Origin: Deltaproteobacteria bacterium | GTDB lineage: Bacteria; Desulfobacterota; Desulfobacteria; Desulfobacterales; JAABPS01 | DNA: 17,165 nt | Direction of reading: 5' to 3' | Assembly (NCBI GenBank): GCA_019309685.1 | Contig: JAFDFT010000018.1 | Location: forward strand, 1-17,165 | Part shown: piece after piece, positions 1 to 9,043 of the stretch | Layout of the letters: each line of letters begins with the position of its first letter | Position numbering within the stretch: position 1 is the stretch's first letter | Program-made: the position numbers and the translations under genes | Notes under the pieces: model-generated | The model's database searches: none | What the model was told of the DNA's origin: nothing | Seen by the model: only the letters and a program-made list of their open reading frames with translations

Positions 1-357
1 ATTCCTCACCAGATAACGCTTGAAAATGGAACGCTATGGGAGATACCGCCTATGGTGAGAACGACGTGGCTTGCCAATCTGCCCATTGCCGGCGGATGGG
101 GGCTGCGGGTATTTCCCTATCGCTTGATCCATTCAACAATCAGGAAACTAAATGACCATGGTTATCCGGCTCTTGTTTATTTTCATCCCCGTGAATTTGA
201 TTCGGCAGTTCCGCGTATCCGGCTGCCGCTGGTAAAAAAGTTTGTGCTCGGCGCGAAACTGGTTGCAACTGAAACACGTCTTAAAAGACTTATACAAGAC
301 TTTCAGTTTTCCTCGGTGATTTCTGTACTTGAAAAAATCAAGGCTCGGACGGTTTAA
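1..357 (+). CDS. Polysaccharide deacetylase, C-terminal part (DUF3473 region), cut by window start
   Basis: The reading frame is open from base 1, so this is the 3' end of a longer gene; the ATG at 52 is internal. The visible 118 residues contain the pattern GGWGLRVFPYR followed by a Y-F-H-P-R-E-F-D motif. This is the typical C-terminal signature (DUF3473) of exopolysaccharide polysaccharide deacetylases found in XrtA/PEP-CTERM-type polysaccharide loci. These enzymes remove acetyl groups from N-acetylated polysaccharides; the NodB catalytic domain would lie upstream of the window. The family assignment is by motif recognition. The gene ends tail-to-tail with the minus-strand methyltransferase, and the two stop regions overlap by 20 bases. 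It probably belongs to a different functional unit from the acyl-chain genes further on. Confidence 0.75.
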   Translation: MPHQITLENGTLWEIPPMVRTTWLANLPIAGGWGLRVFPYRLIHSTIRKLNDHGYPALVYFHPREFDSAVPRIRLPLVKKFVLGAKLVATETRLKRLIQDFQFSSVISVLEKIKARTV

Positions 358-1213
358 AGGCTACAGTAGTTTTGCTGATGCCGGGAAGGTGAAACTTCCT
401 GCCCGAAAGCCGAAACAATAACTCTCCAAGCAAACCAAAAACAATAGAGGGCCACCTGTTTATCCAATCAGGAGCGAGTGTGTATCCGCCCACCAGTGTT
501 TCAATACCCGTAAAGCCGCTAAGGGTTATCGCCTGTTTGATGGTCTGTTTTGAAAAATCATATAAATGATAGGGTGTATGATAAAGGTCAAGGTGTTTTG
601 ATAAAGGACCGAGCAGCTTTACAATAGGTGTTGTGTGGGGCCAGCGAATCAAGACAAGGCCGCCAGGTTTGAGTATCCGGTTTACTTCATTTAATACGGT
701 TATAGGATCAGCAACGTGCTCAATAACATAGAAAAGAGTGACCACGTCAAAATAGCTGTCCGGAAGAGACAGTGCTTCCAATGGCTTTGAATAAATATCG
801 ATGTCATAATGATCCTTCGCATATTGCCGGCCGCCTTTGGATATCTCAATGCCGGCAACTTCCCAGTGGTTCTGTTTCATGGCGTTTAGGAAAAAACCGA
901 ATCCACAGCCGATATCCAGAAGCCTACCGGGGTCAATTTTCGTTCGAGATCTGATGATCCTAACGGATGTTTCAATAACCGGACGCATCATTTTTTTCCA
1001 TTTTTTAATTTCCAGGATGTCCGTGGGAAGGTAGGCCTCGTAATTATTCAAAACACCTGTTTCCGAGAGTTTGGGATAAATGGAAACAAGGCCGCAATTG
1101 TTGCACTGTAGATATTGCCATGTATCTTTACGATAAATAACCGCGGACGAATTGAAACCGCATAAAAGACAGGGCGCCATTCTTATATTTTTTATTTTTT
1201 TAACCATCTTCAT
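338..1213 (-). CDS. Class I SAM-dependent methyltransferase with N-terminal Cys4 knuckle
   Basis: The 291-residue protein begins with two CxxC pairs (C15/C18 and C37/C40), which look like a small zinc-binding knuckle. A class I (Methyltransf_11/23-like) Rossmann methyltransferase domain follows, with motif I LDIGCGFG at about residues 99-106, an acidic strand end (GIEIS), and a VVTLFYVIEHV segment followed by LKPGG. This architecture is common among methyltransferases acting on sugars, quinones or lipids; the substrate cannot be read from sequence. The start lies 14 bases inside the 3' end of the MMPL exporter gene, so the two are probably co-transcribed and translationally coupled. No strong Shine-Dalgarno is visible. 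ATG codons at residues 3 and 12 are alternative starts, but residue 12 would sit just before the first CxxC. A role in modifying the exported product is inferred from position. Confidence 0.85.
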   Translation of the reverse strand: MKMVKKIKNIRMAPCLLCGFNSSAVIYRKDTWQYLQCNNCGLVSIYPKLSETGVLNNYEAYLPTDILEIKKWKKMMRPVIETSVRIIRSRTKIDPGRLLDIGCGFGFFLNAMKQNHWEVAGIEISKGGRQYAKDHYDIDIYSKPLEALSLPDSYFDVVTLFYVIEHVADPITVLNEVNRILKPGGLVLIRWPHTTPIVKLLGPLSKHLDLYHTPYHLYDFSKQTIKQAITLSGFTGIETLVGGYTLAPDWINRWPSIVFGLLGELLFRLSGRKFHLPGISKTTVAFKPSEP

Positions 1214-3653
1214 GAAGTTTTAATAAAGGAGCAAGAGTTGTTACAGTAAAAACAAAACACGCAAAAACGCCGAAGATGGCCAACAGTCCCATACTTTTAA
1301 GAACATGATAGTTTGCCAATGACAGGGAGCCAAACCCGCAAATGGTTGTCAGGGTGGTTAAAAATACGGATCGACCGGTGGATTGCAGCGTTTCTTTTAT
1401 ATTCCCTATTTCCTGATACCTTTTTAAAACATGAATGCCGTCATCCAACCCGATTCCAATCAGCATGGGTAGAACAATAAAGTTAAAAAGATTCAATCGG
1501 ATACCCATCCAGCCCATCAGACCCGCGGTTGCCAGCAAACCCATCACCATCGGTAAAGAGACGAGAAGAACGGACCGAATGCTTCTAAGGAAAAAGACCA
1601 GGATGCCAATAACCAACAGACCCGCTATGGTTATGGTTGTCCACATTTCTTTGCGTGCTTCGGTGGCAAGCTCATTAATGGCAAGACGCGGACTCACAAC
1701 AATATGGTCCGGGAAGGTTTTGGCAAAGTGCTTCTGTACTTTCATGGCTTCGTCTGGGCCGGGTACATGAGACCAAACAACGCCCTGGAGGATTTCGTTT
1801 TCACAAATATAGAAGCGCTTAAATATTTCCGGAAGCTTCTGAAGCTCTCGGCAAAAATTGTTTTCCACAGCTGCTGAATCCTGTTCAAGCGGCATCTTTC
1901 CGGACAGGGCTGTTAAAAACCGGTAAAGATGCTTAAAGTCCTTTAAGCTCAAGCCGTATTTTTTAAATATCCGACCGATAAGTTCCATATCAATTCCTTG
2001 AATATGCAATGGATCGTAAGATGAAAATTTGCTCAATGACGTCCAGGATGAAACAATTCCCGATTCATGGAGCCCTTTGATTTCCTTGTCTACTGAATGT
2101 CCCTTTTCCCATAGTTCTTTCGCGTCTTCTGCCTGCCACGAAATAAACACGTATTCTCCTTTAGCGACAAAGGATGACAGCAGATCTTCCTGTACATCAA
2201 CTGCTTCCAGTCCTTTGGGTCTTAAGGCCAGCGGATCTTTTTCAAAATCAAGCTGCAGAATGCCCGGCAATGAAAGGGCAAAAAAAGTAAGCGAAAAAGC
2301 CAGTACTTTTTTTGGATGCGCGTTGACGAAGTGTCCGATCCTATCCATATAAAGCTTGTTTGCCGGACGGATGAGCCATTGACGGGAGTATTTCTCAATC
2401 CACACCAGCCAGGCGGGTAATACCCAAAGAATGGCCATCAGGCAAAAAAGAAGTCCCAAAGCCACAAGCCAGCCTATTTGAAATAGAATCGGGCTGTGGG
2501 CAAATGATAATACCAAAAACGCGGAAAGGGTGGTGAGTCCTCCTGCGAGTACGGCTGAACCTGTTTTAAAGATCGATTTTTCGATGGCTGCTGTTTTGTC
2601 CAAACCGCTTTGTCTTTCTGAAGAGTAGCGGTCATACACATGAATGGCAAAATCGATGCCCAGCCCGAGAATGACGGTAGCAAAGGCAGCGGCCAGCATG
2701 TGGATTTTGTCAAACATTAGAGCCATGGTGCCAAGGGCTAGCTGAAGACCTACTCCCAGGGGGAGAAATACAAAAATGAGAACTATTGTGTTACGGTAGG
2801 CAAGGAAGAACAGCAAAGAAATACCCAGCACCGAACCGATCAGACAACCCAGAAGATCTCCCCGGATCAGTGATTCTTCCTGTGCGGCCACAGCGTATCC
2901 GCCGGTAATACCAATTTTTAGATCAGGATAGGTCTCGCGGATATCATCTATTTTTTTCAGCAGTTTCACAGCATGGAATCGACTTTCCAACTCTTCTTCG
3001 GGTGTTGCTATGATTAACAGGGATTGCCGGTCTGGTGAGATAAGGTATGGGCCCTGATCAAAAACAAGGCCGCCGTGTAATGAGGCCATCTTTTCAACCA
3101 TGAATTGCCGCATATTTAACGGATCAATGGCTGCGATTTGCGATATGTGTTCAGCACCGGGTATGGCATAATAGGCCAGTGATTTTTTTATTTCCGTTTC
3201 AACCGTATCTTTTGACAGCAGTATTTCTTCCAGCCGAGGAAGGTCCTCGCGTGTTAAAAACAGTTCCGGTTTATTTAAGAATTGAATTAAAAGTTCTTCT
3301 GTGTCCTTTAAGCTGACCGCGTCAATTTTTTTAAAGGTAACCTGGGCAAAGGCCGACTGTCCATCAATGACAATACCGCGCAGATCGTTAGAAAATTTTT
3401 CCGCAGACGTAATCAGCATATCGGGATCTTTGGAACTTTTTACCAATAAATAAAGCCGGTTTTGGCCGGAAGACGTCTTTAGTGCGTGGACAAGAACCTT
3501 GAATGTGCGGTTTTGCAGGGGGAGGACTTTAAAAATATCCTGCTCAAAATCGAGCAGTCCGGTCATGAGAAAAGCTGTGATAAAAAGCAATGAAAACGCG
3601 ATAAGAATTTTACCAGGCTTGGTGGCAATAGTTTTAATGATTCTGTTTTTCAT
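1200..3653 (-). CDS. MMPL/RND-family exporter (two-module, 12-TM type)
   Basis: The 817-residue membrane protein has the duplicated RND layout. A first transmembrane helix (about residues 16-34) is followed by a large extracytoplasmic domain to about residue 260 and a TM block at 266-420. A second TM/periplasmic/TM repeat then runs from about 450 to 810. Each TM block carries the proton-relay type motif: GLGID at 330-334 and GIGLDD at 733-738. It belongs to the MMPL-type proton-driven exporters that move lipids, glycolipids or hopanoids out of the inner membrane. Related exporters sit in hopanoid (HpnN) and aryl-polyene loci. Here it lies beside ACP, ketosynthase and LolA-like genes, so export of a lipid-like product toward the outer membrane is a reasonable inference. 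GAGAG lies 4 bases upstream of the ATG. The next gene upstream on the same strand is 235 bases away. Confidence 0.88.
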   Translation of the reverse strand: MKNRIIKTIATKPGKILIAFSLLFITAFLMTGLLDFEQDIFKVLPLQNRTFKVLVHALKTSSGQNRLYLLVKSSKDPDMLITSAEKFSNDLRGIVIDGQSAFAQVTFKKIDAVSLKDTEELLIQFLNKPELFLTREDLPRLEEILLSKDTVETEIKKSLAYYAIPGAEHISQIAAIDPLNMRQFMVEKMASLHGGLVFDQGPYLISPDRQSLLIIATPEEELESRFHAVKLLKKIDDIRETYPDLKIGITGGYAVAAQEESLIRGDLLGCLIGSVLGISLLFFLAYRNTIVLIFVFLPLGVGLQLALGTMALMFDKIHMLAAAFATVILGLGIDFAIHVYDRYSSERQSGLDKTAAIEKSIFKTGSAVLAGGLTTLSAFLVLSFAHSPILFQIGWLVALGLLFCLMAILWVLPAWLVWIEKYSRQWLIRPANKLYMDRIGHFVNAHPKKVLAFSLTFFALSLPGILQLDFEKDPLALRPKGLEAVDVQEDLLSSFVAKGEYVFISWQAEDAKELWEKGHSVDKEIKGLHESGIVSSWTSLSKFSSYDPLHIQGIDMELIGRIFKKYGLSLKDFKHLYRFLTALSGKMPLEQDSAAVENNFCRELQKLPEIFKRFYICENEILQGVVWSHVPGPDEAMKVQKHFAKTFPDHIVVSPRLAINELATEARKEMWTTITIAGLLVIGILVFFLRSIRSVLLVSLPMVMGLLATAGLMGWMGIRLNLFNFIVLPMLIGIGLDDGIHVLKRYQEIGNIKETLQSTGRSVFLTTLTTICGFGSLSLANYHVLKSMGLLAIFGVFACFVFTVTTLAPLLKLHEDG

Positions 3654-3888
3654 TTTACTCTCAGTTTATAGCTAATATGATAATATGCTTCGATAAACCC
3701 AATTTTATAAAAGTTTTAGGTTTTAAGTGTTAAGCAAAAAACATCATTTTTTATAGCGGTTAATTAAACTTAGTCACTTATCCTGATACCTGACCACTGA
3801 TTGTTAATCACTGAGACCTTAACAAGAACTCCTTAACATGTAATTGAAAACTAATACTCTTTATTTGTAACTCGTCACTATTTGCTAA
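3654..3888. other. AT-rich intergenic gap between exporter and radical SAM genes
   Basis: This 235-base gap lies between two minus-strand genes. It is AT-rich and holds no convincing ORF. Around 3770-3880 it contains degenerate repeats of a CACTGA/GTCACT type and a short inverted repeat, GATT-GTT-AATC. No clear sigma-70 promoter or intrinsic terminator could be identified by eye. It may hold the promoter for the exporter-methyltransferase pair. Confidence 0.35.
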
Positions 3889-5484
3889 TTAATACGGTTT
3901 CGATAAATTCCGCGGTTTTAAGGAAATCAGCTTTGACGCTACCTGGCAAAAAAGTCTTCCCTGCCAGGGATGTTTCCCGGACTTTTCAGGATTCGGATGG
4001 ATAAAACAAAACTTTCGGCATTTGATGGCCTGCATTCGTTTGGCAAAGTCCTGATATGGGTTTTGTGTGTCCAGGGGATCCTCAAAATAATCCGGTATGT
4101 AGTATCCAAAGCTTGAAAACGTGTTATTTTCAGGGTTCCCGTGAGATGAGTAAAAATCATTAAATGATCGACGGTTAGTGACAATGCCAAAGCGTTCGGG
4201 TTCAAGATGCCAGGGAGCGCCGGGTTCCATCTCAACGGAAAGTGTGCGGATGGCTCGCACACAGTTAAATCGTTTAACGATCTCTCTTTGCAAGGCGATT
4301 GTTTCTTCCAAAAGCTTTATGTTTTCTCCGGGAAGACCGTACGTGAAAAAAATCTCAGTCGTAATATTCATTCGATCCATTGTACCCAGCTTTTCAAATA
4401 ATGCCTTTGTGCTGAACCCCGGGTCCTTATGCTTCAGCCGCAAATCTTCGTTACCGCATTCCGGTGACAGGGTGATGATCGAATCCTTGCCGGGAAATGT
4501 TTTTTTAAATTGTATCAAAAATGTATCTGAAGGCAAAGCGTTTGCTTCAAACATCCAATCCGTTTTAATATTTTCGCGACGGATTCGATCCCAAAGCTCA
4601 ATAAAATATTCCTGTGTGTTCGGCTCCGGGTCCATACAGGAGTGCATAATACCATAGCCCGCTTGTATTGAATCCTGAACAGTTTTGATGATACTTTCAT
4701 GGCTTCTGTAGATAAAACCTTTAAGACCGTTTATCAGATGCCGCTGCGGAATCTGTGAGCCGCCGCACCATGTGCAGTTAAAGGGACACCCCCTTCCAAT
4801 GGCAATGGGGAAAAGCGGGGCGCTAAGCGAAAACATTTTAGCATTTCGTTCTTTGGTAAATCCTTTGGCGAAAAAAAAAGGCTGGCCCACATACTTCACG
4901 TAGCAATCGGCGTGGCGTACTAAGGAAAAGTTGCTATAGTTTAATTCGCTGATGGTTTCGGCATCTCCTACGTAATCCATTCTATTCGCTCGTGTTATCG
5001 TTTTGTCTCTCCAGGTTAGATTCGATACTTTATCGAGCGGTCTGTTGTTTTTCAGCGCCTGTAGCAAACCACATACGGGTTTTTCCCCATGGCCGCGGAT
5101 TACTGCATCAATCATATGAAAATCATTGATAATTTCTTCATGAAAAAAGGAAGCGGTATCTCCGCCGGAAAATATAAATATGTCACTGCGAATCTCTTTG
5201 ATGCGTTTGGCAACCTCGATAGCATCATATGCCTGATGATGCCAGTGGATGGGTATGCCGACTGCTTTTATGTCAGGCTGATCTGAAATAAGTTCAGATA
5301 CATCAAAGTCCCGATTTTCCACCCATTCCACGCCAAGATGGATAATTTCAACAGGCAGGCTGTTTCGGTCTAAAAAATCTCCAATAGCCAGAAGTCCCAT
5401 GGGCATATAGTTGAGCCATATAAAATCACCGATGGGTTTGTAAAAGTTATTAAATTTCGGAACGTGCAACAGGAGGGTTTTCAT
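3889..5484 (-). CDS. Cobalamin-binding-domain radical SAM protein
   Basis: Counted from the ATG at 5484 the protein has 531 residues. A TTG 36 bases upstream would also keep the frame open, but ATG with GGAG about 14 bases upstream is preferred. Residues 1-150 form a flavodoxin-like B12-binding fold (PMGLLAIGDFL, then IFIFSGGDTAS, then DAVIRGHGEKP). The DxHxxG lower-ligand motif is absent, as is usual for B12 radical SAM enzymes. The radical SAM cluster motif is GRGCPFNCTWC with C233, C237 and C240, followed by the barrel. The C-terminal tail has a CRKFC segment. Such enzymes methylate unactivated carbons or catalyse ring and rearrangement chemistry; the substrate here is unknown. It is transcribed divergently from the lipoprotein/ACP genes and is clearly different from the two ~455-residue B12 radical SAM paralogues on the other strand. 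Confidence 0.82.
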   Translation of the reverse strand: MKTLLLHVPKFNNFYKPIGDFIWLNYMPMGLLAIGDFLDRNSLPVEIIHLGVEWVENRDFDVSELISDQPDIKAVGIPIHWHHQAYDAIEVAKRIKEIRSDIFIFSGGDTASFFHEEIINDFHMIDAVIRGHGEKPVCGLLQALKNNRPLDKVSNLTWRDKTITRANRMDYVGDAETISELNYSNFSLVRHADCYVKYVGQPFFFAKGFTKERNAKMFSLSAPLFPIAIGRGCPFNCTWCGGSQIPQRHLINGLKGFIYRSHESIIKTVQDSIQAGYGIMHSCMDPEPNTQEYFIELWDRIRRENIKTDWMFEANALPSDTFLIQFKKTFPGKDSIITLSPECGNEDLRLKHKDPGFSTKALFEKLGTMDRMNITTEIFFTYGLPGENIKLLEETIALQREIVKRFNCVRAIRTLSVEMEPGAPWHLEPERFGIVTNRRSFNDFYSSHGNPENNTFSSFGYYIPDYFEDPLDTQNPYQDFAKRMQAIKCRKFCFIHPNPEKSGKHPWQGRLFCQVASKLISLKPRNLSKPY

Positions 5485-5821
5485 TACAGGGATTTTCTGC
5501 TCCAGTGGTATTGATGTCAAATATTATTTGTCATATCTTTAGCTTAATAATGGGCAGTTTTCAATTCCTTTCTAATCACTGCTCTAAGTAATTAAACCTT
5601 TAAAAAGGCCGGATTCAGTTGTAGTACTTTTGCAAGGATTTTATATATATACTCAGGGTTTAAAAAGAATTTGATCTCTTGACTTAATAACTCAAGTGTA
5701 ATATCCAAAAACGTTCGTACAAAAACCGATGCTCTGAGAAAAAAGGAATATTGGTTTTATTGAATATGAATATAAATTAATAAGTTATACAATATTGGGT
5801 ATAATAGAAGGGAGGAGCACT
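5485..5821. promoter_or_regulatory. Divergent AT-rich intergenic control region
   Basis: This 337-base gap separates the minus-strand radical SAM gene from the plus-strand lipoprotein gene, so it should hold promoters for both directions. It is strongly AT-rich. On the plus strand TTGACT at 5679-5684 is followed 14 bases later by TAATAT at 5699-5704, which is shorter than optimal spacing. A TATAAT at 5800-5805 lies too close to the ribosome-binding site to be a useful -10 for that gene. No operator palindrome was convincing. Nothing else coding was seen. Confidence 0.4.
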
Positions 5822-6454
5822 ATGAATAGAAAGAGGGCGATTTGTTTAATCCTAACCTTGGCAACGGCCTTATTTCTGGCAGGATGTGCAACTACGCCGG
5901 ATACCGCAATGGATAGCGGCGCAACATTTAAAAGCTTTAAGGATTATCCTGATCATACGTTTAACCCGAAAGAATATTATGCGGGGATGAAAAAAGGAGG
6001 ACATAATCTTCTGATCTGGCAAGATCCTTCGGCTGATCTTTCAAAATATAAAAGTGTTAAAATTACCTATTTTGATGGGCGGTTGCTCCCGGAGCAGACT
6101 GAATTCTCCTATTCTCCATTTATCAAGCGGTTTAATTTGGATTTTGGGCAGTCATTTAGAATTCCGAAAAATGATTCCAGGGGTCTTGAGGTAGAAGGCG
6201 CTATTGTGGAGTGCAATCCTGGTAGTAGAGCTGCCAGGGCAATGGTAGGTTTGGGTGCAGGCAAAGCCGGGTGCGGGGTAGTATGTGAAATATATGAACC
6301 GGGTGCTTCAAAACCCGTTATAAGGATATATACAAGAGATACAGCCTCTTCCGGCGGCGTGTGGGGAGGAGATTCGGTTTCCATGCTGAATCATATCTTA
6401 ACAGTATTGGCCACCCGGTTGAGTGCGAAGATTGAAGAAAAGGTCGGGCAATAA
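5822..6454 (+). CDS. Outer-membrane-type lipoprotein (DUF4410-like)
   Basis: The start is the ATG at 5822, preceded by a strong GGGAGGAG ribosome-binding site; an upstream TTG at 5795 in the same frame has none. The 210-residue product has a classic lipoprotein signal: basic MNRKR, a hydrophobic core, and lipobox L19-A20-G21-C22. The mature part contains an EVEGAIVECNPGSRAARAM segment followed by GLGAGKAG, a pattern resembling DUF4410-type lipoproteins. The residue after the lipid cysteine is Ala, not Asp, so Lol-dependent sorting to the outer membrane is expected. It is the first gene of the plus-strand set and lies 24 bases upstream of the ACP gene, so the two are probably co-transcribed. 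No enzymatic motif is visible. A structural or transport role for the locus product is inference. Confidence 0.8.
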   Translation: MNRKRAICLILTLATALFLAGCATTPDTAMDSGATFKSFKDYPDHTFNPKEYYAGMKKGGHNLLIWQDPSADLSKYKSVKITYFDGRLLPEQTEFSYSPFIKRFNLDFGQSFRIPKNDSRGLEVEGAIVECNPGSRAARAMVGLGAGKAGCGVVCEIYEPGASKPVIRIYTRDTASSGGVWGGDSVSMLNHILTVLATRLSAKIEEKVGQ

Positions 6455-6478
6455 GTAAATATTGGGGGTAAACTAAAG

Positions 6479-6742
6479 TTGGACAGAGAATCACTAAAAA
6501 CTGAATTGAAACATCTTGTTATTGAAACACTGCATCTAGAAGAGATCCAGCCTGATGAAATAAAGGACAAAGAGCCTCTTTTTGGAGAAGGGCTGGGGCT
6601 TGACTCAATTGACGCACTGGAGCTTGTTGTTGCGCTGGAAAAGTCTTATGATGTAATCATAGAGGATGAAGAGGTTGGCAAAAAAGCCTTTGCTTCTATT
6701 GAAGCGCTGGCGGATTTTGTTTTAGAAAAAAAGACAAATTAA
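6479..6742 (+). CDS. Acyl carrier protein
   Basis: This 87-residue acidic helical protein carries the phosphopantetheine attachment motif GLGLDSIDALEL, with the modified serine at residue 43. Size, acidity and motif fit a stand-alone type II acyl carrier protein. It would hold the growing acyl chain for the ketosynthase at 11035 after activation by a phosphopantetheinyl transferase not present in the window. The only sensible start is TTG, with GGGGG about 10-11 bases upstream. The gene follows the lipoprotein after 24 bases. It differs from housekeeping FabD-FabG-AcpP neighbourhoods because no FAS genes surround it, which suggests a dedicated carrier for this locus. A weak AT-only hairpin (AATTAA/TTAATT) and a T-run follow the stop. 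Confidence 0.9.
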   Translation: MDRESLKTELKHLVIETLHLEEIQPDEIKDKEPLFGEGLGLDSIDALELVVALEKSYDVIIEDEEVGKKAFASIEALADFVLEKKTN

Positions 6743-6885
6743 TATTTGGTTAATTCCTGGATCTTTTGTTTTTTTCCCGTCACAATTTATTTTGTACTCA
6801 TCGGTTCCGCTTTCCGCATAACTGAATTCAGTTTGGCTATGAGACCTTTAAAAAATGCTGATTTTTTTTAAGTTCAAGGAAAGCG

Positions 6886-6936
6886 ATCCGCCAAAGCTCG
6901 GTGGCGAATTAAAATTTGAGCCCGCCAAAGGCGGAT
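6886..6936. repeat. REP-like imperfect palindrome upstream of truncated gene
   Basis: Nested inverted repeats are visible directly: ATCCGCC (6886-6892) pairs with GGCGGAT (6930-6936), and GCTC (6896-6899) pairs with GAGC (6918-6921). A further local hairpin, CCGCC-AAA-GGCGG, lies at the right end. The element sits exactly at the broken 5' side of the SPASM-type gene and supplies the in-frame TAA (6910-6912) and the TTG that opens the surviving frame. It looks like an intergenic repetitive hairpin element. Copy number elsewhere in the genome cannot be seen here. Confidence 0.6.
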
Positions 6937-7701
6937 GTTCCACTTGACACAGAAATTGGACAAAAAGCGGGATTTTGCAACGGCCTTTTAATTGATGACG
7001 CCAAGATAAAAAAGCTGGCTGAAATGGGGAACGCGGGCATTGCCATTGGTCTGGACGGCTTCAAAGAAGACACGGATGATAGGAAAGGTCAAGGGACATT
7101 TGACAAAGCTATGGAAACCATGCGCAAGCTAAGAGATGCTGGAGTAATTGTGGGCTTTTCAGCGATGACAAGCCGTAAGAATTTCGATGTAATTCATTCA
7201 GAGGCGTTTTTTGATACCATAATTGAAAACGGCGCCGGGTTTGGATGGATGTCCATAGCCGTACCACAGGGGAGAGCGTCCACTGAAACCGATTTGATAC
7301 CCACGACTGAACAGAAAACACAAATTCAAGGTTTGATCAAAAACCTCAAACAAACAAAACCTATCCTTATCATCGACTTCCTGACGGATGCTTATCTAAC
7401 CGAAGGCTGCGGTGCTGGGCGGGTTATATGGCATATCAACGCCAATGGCGACGCGGAACCCTGTGTCCTTATGCCTTTTGCTGTGGATAATATCCGCGAA
7501 AAAAGTTTTTTGGAAATTATCCGCTCTGATTTTTTTAAAGGAGTTCGCGGGATACATCAGCGTCATTGTAATGAATCACAGACCTGCATGATGACATTTC
7601 AGCCCAAGGAAGTTTTTGATGTTATCCAGCAATGCGGTGCCAGGGAAACGTCAATAGGTACTTTGAAAGCTTTGAATGAACTGGCTAAAAAACAAGAATA
7701 A
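6916..7701 (+). pseudogene. N-terminally truncated radical SAM/SPASM-type protein
   Basis: The open frame gives 261 residues starting from a TTG inside a REP-like palindrome, with no ribosome-binding site. The segment FCNGLLIDDAKIKKLAEMGN matches the middle of a radical SAM barrel, just after the second strand. The C-terminal part has the SPASM-like pattern GCGAGRVIWHINANGDAEPC, then FAVDNIREKSFLEII, then further cysteines. The N-terminal CxxxCxxC motif, which binds the catalytic [4Fe-4S] cluster, is absent, as are the first ~100-150 residues expected for the family. None of this is found upstream. As it stands it cannot be a working radical SAM enzyme, so it is most likely a deletion remnant. 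Its last 26 bases overlap the next gene start. A residual cluster-binding role for the C-terminus cannot be excluded. Confidence 0.7.
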
Positions 7702-9043
7702 AAAGAATGTTCTTCTTATTTCCTCGAATCAGGAAGGCGCTATCACATCTAATGACGCGGTTTTTCCTTTTCCTTTCTTGAGCCTTCCCCTGATTGCCGC
7801 TGAAATCCCTTCCCGTTATTCAGTACAGATCATTGACGAAAGAATATCAAGAGTCAGCGGTAAGGAAAAAGCAGATATTGTCTTTATCACATCACTCACC
7901 ACAAATGTTTACCGTGCTTATGAACTGGCTGATATTTTCCGCAGTCGCGGTATTCCTGTTGTGCTGGGGGGCGTCCATGTATCAATTTTGATCGAAGAAG
8001 CATCCCGGCACGCGACGTCTATAGTTGCGGGTGAAGCGGAAGGATTGATTGAAACGCTCTTATCTGATTTTGAGGCTGGACAGCTGAAGCCGGTTTATAA
8101 AAGCGTATCCCAGATAAACCTCGATTCTATACCCTTTCCTGAGTTACAGCTTCTCAACTGGCGCCACCGCATCTTTTTTTCCCCCATTCAAACAGGGCGA
8201 GGATGCTCATATGACTGTGACTTTTGCCTGGTTCCGAAACTTTCAGAGCGAAAACTCCGCTTGAAATCACTCGAAACAGTGGAGAGAGAGCTCAAACACT
8301 TAAACCGTTTCAGATCACGACGTTTATTTGTTGTGGATGATAACTTTTTAATGAAAAAGGAGCGAGCCATTTCCATTATGAACTTGTTTCGACAATATGG
8401 ATATAAGTGGATGGGTTTTTCAAACCTGTCTATTAGTGAAGATGATCGATTTTTAAAAGAACTTCAGGACAGCGGCTGTATTTCTTTATTTATTGGATTT
8501 GAATCCTTAAATGCCGAAGACCTTTTACTAAAAAACCGTTCTTATAGTAGTATGGACGCCATGCGACAAGCGGTATCACGTATTCATAACTACAATATTG
8601 GTATTCAGGGCTCGTTTATTTTTGGTTTTGATAAGGATACCGTCAATGTATTTCAGGAAACAGTTAAGTTTATACAGGAAACGGGCATTGAGCTGCCGCA
8701 CATCAGTATTCTGACACCTTTTCCAGGGACTCCTTTATTTGAAAAGATGGAAAAAGAAAATCGTATCATTCACAAAGACTGGTCAAAATACGATATGAGC
8801 CACACGGTTTTCCACCCAAAAAACATGACCGTCGAAGAACTTCAACAAGGATACGCGTGGGCGCTCAAGTATCTGGCTTCGCCAACATCCATATTTTCCA
8901 GGTTAACAAATCGTCCAGGTTTTTCATTCCATTTCCTTATTTCAAATTTTTCTTTACATAGATCTCAAACCCGGCTGGCACGTTCTTTGTGGAATCCAGC
9001 CGTGCAGCATTCGATGCAAAAGAGGCATTTATGCCTGTATTAA
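7676..9043 (+). CDS. Cobalamin-binding-domain radical SAM protein, paralogue A
   Basis: This 455-residue protein has an N-terminal B12-binding domain (about 10-135; KNVLLISS, then FPFLSLPLIAAEIP, then VVLGGVHVS). A radical SAM domain follows with GRGCSYDCDFC (C177, C181, C184), VVDDNFL, IGFESLNAEDL and TPFPGTPLFEKME motifs. This layout is shared with HpnJ/HpnR- and BchE-like enzymes that methylate or rearrange lipid and tetrapyrrole carbons; the substrate is not readable. The ATG at 7676 lies inside the end of the truncated SPASM gene and is the only start in the region. The 3' end overlaps the membrane protein start by 13 bases, implying co-translation. It is clearly paralogous to the product of 14967-16331, which has the same length and block order. 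Confidence 0.85.
   Translation: MNWLKNKNKKNVLLISSNQEGAITSNDAVFPFPFLSLPLIAAEIPSRYSVQIIDERISRVSGKEKADIVFITSLTTNVYRAYELADIFRSRGIPVVLGGVHVSILIEEASRHATSIVAGEAEGLIETLLSDFEAGQLKPVYKSVSQINLDSIPFPELQLLNWRHRIFFSPIQTGRGCSYDCDFCLVPKLSERKLRLKSLETVERELKHLNRFRSRRLFVVDDNFLMKKERAISIMNLFRQYGYKWMGFSNLSISEDDRFLKELQDSGCISLFIGFESLNAEDLLLKNRSYSSMDAMRQAVSRIHNYNIGIQGSFIFGFDKDTVNVFQETVKFIQETGIELPHISILTPFPGTPLFEKMEKENRIIHKDWSKYDMSHTVFHPKNMTVEELQQGYAWALKYLASPTSIFSRLTNRPGFSFHFLISNFSLHRSQTRLARSLWNPAVQHSMQKRHLCLY

Noticed and set aside
1435..1770. Plus-strand ORF of 111 codons inside the exporter gene
   Set aside because: It lies antisense to well-conserved MMPL coding sequence; its composition follows the shadow frame and it shows no recognisable domain.
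3770..3885. CRISPR-like short repeats in the gap after the exporter
   Set aside because: The CACTGA/GTCACT units are only about six bases, irregularly spaced and degenerate; there is no repeat-spacer regularity and no cas gene.
4178..4657. Plus-strand ORF of 159 codons inside the radical SAM gene
   Set aside because: It is antisense to the radical SAM barrel, has no protein family pattern, and no ribosome-binding site stands out.
6737..6775. Intrinsic terminator after the ACP gene
   Set aside because: The only stem (AATTAA/TTAATT) is purely A-T with a seven-base loop, and the T-run is not adjacent, so it would be very weak.
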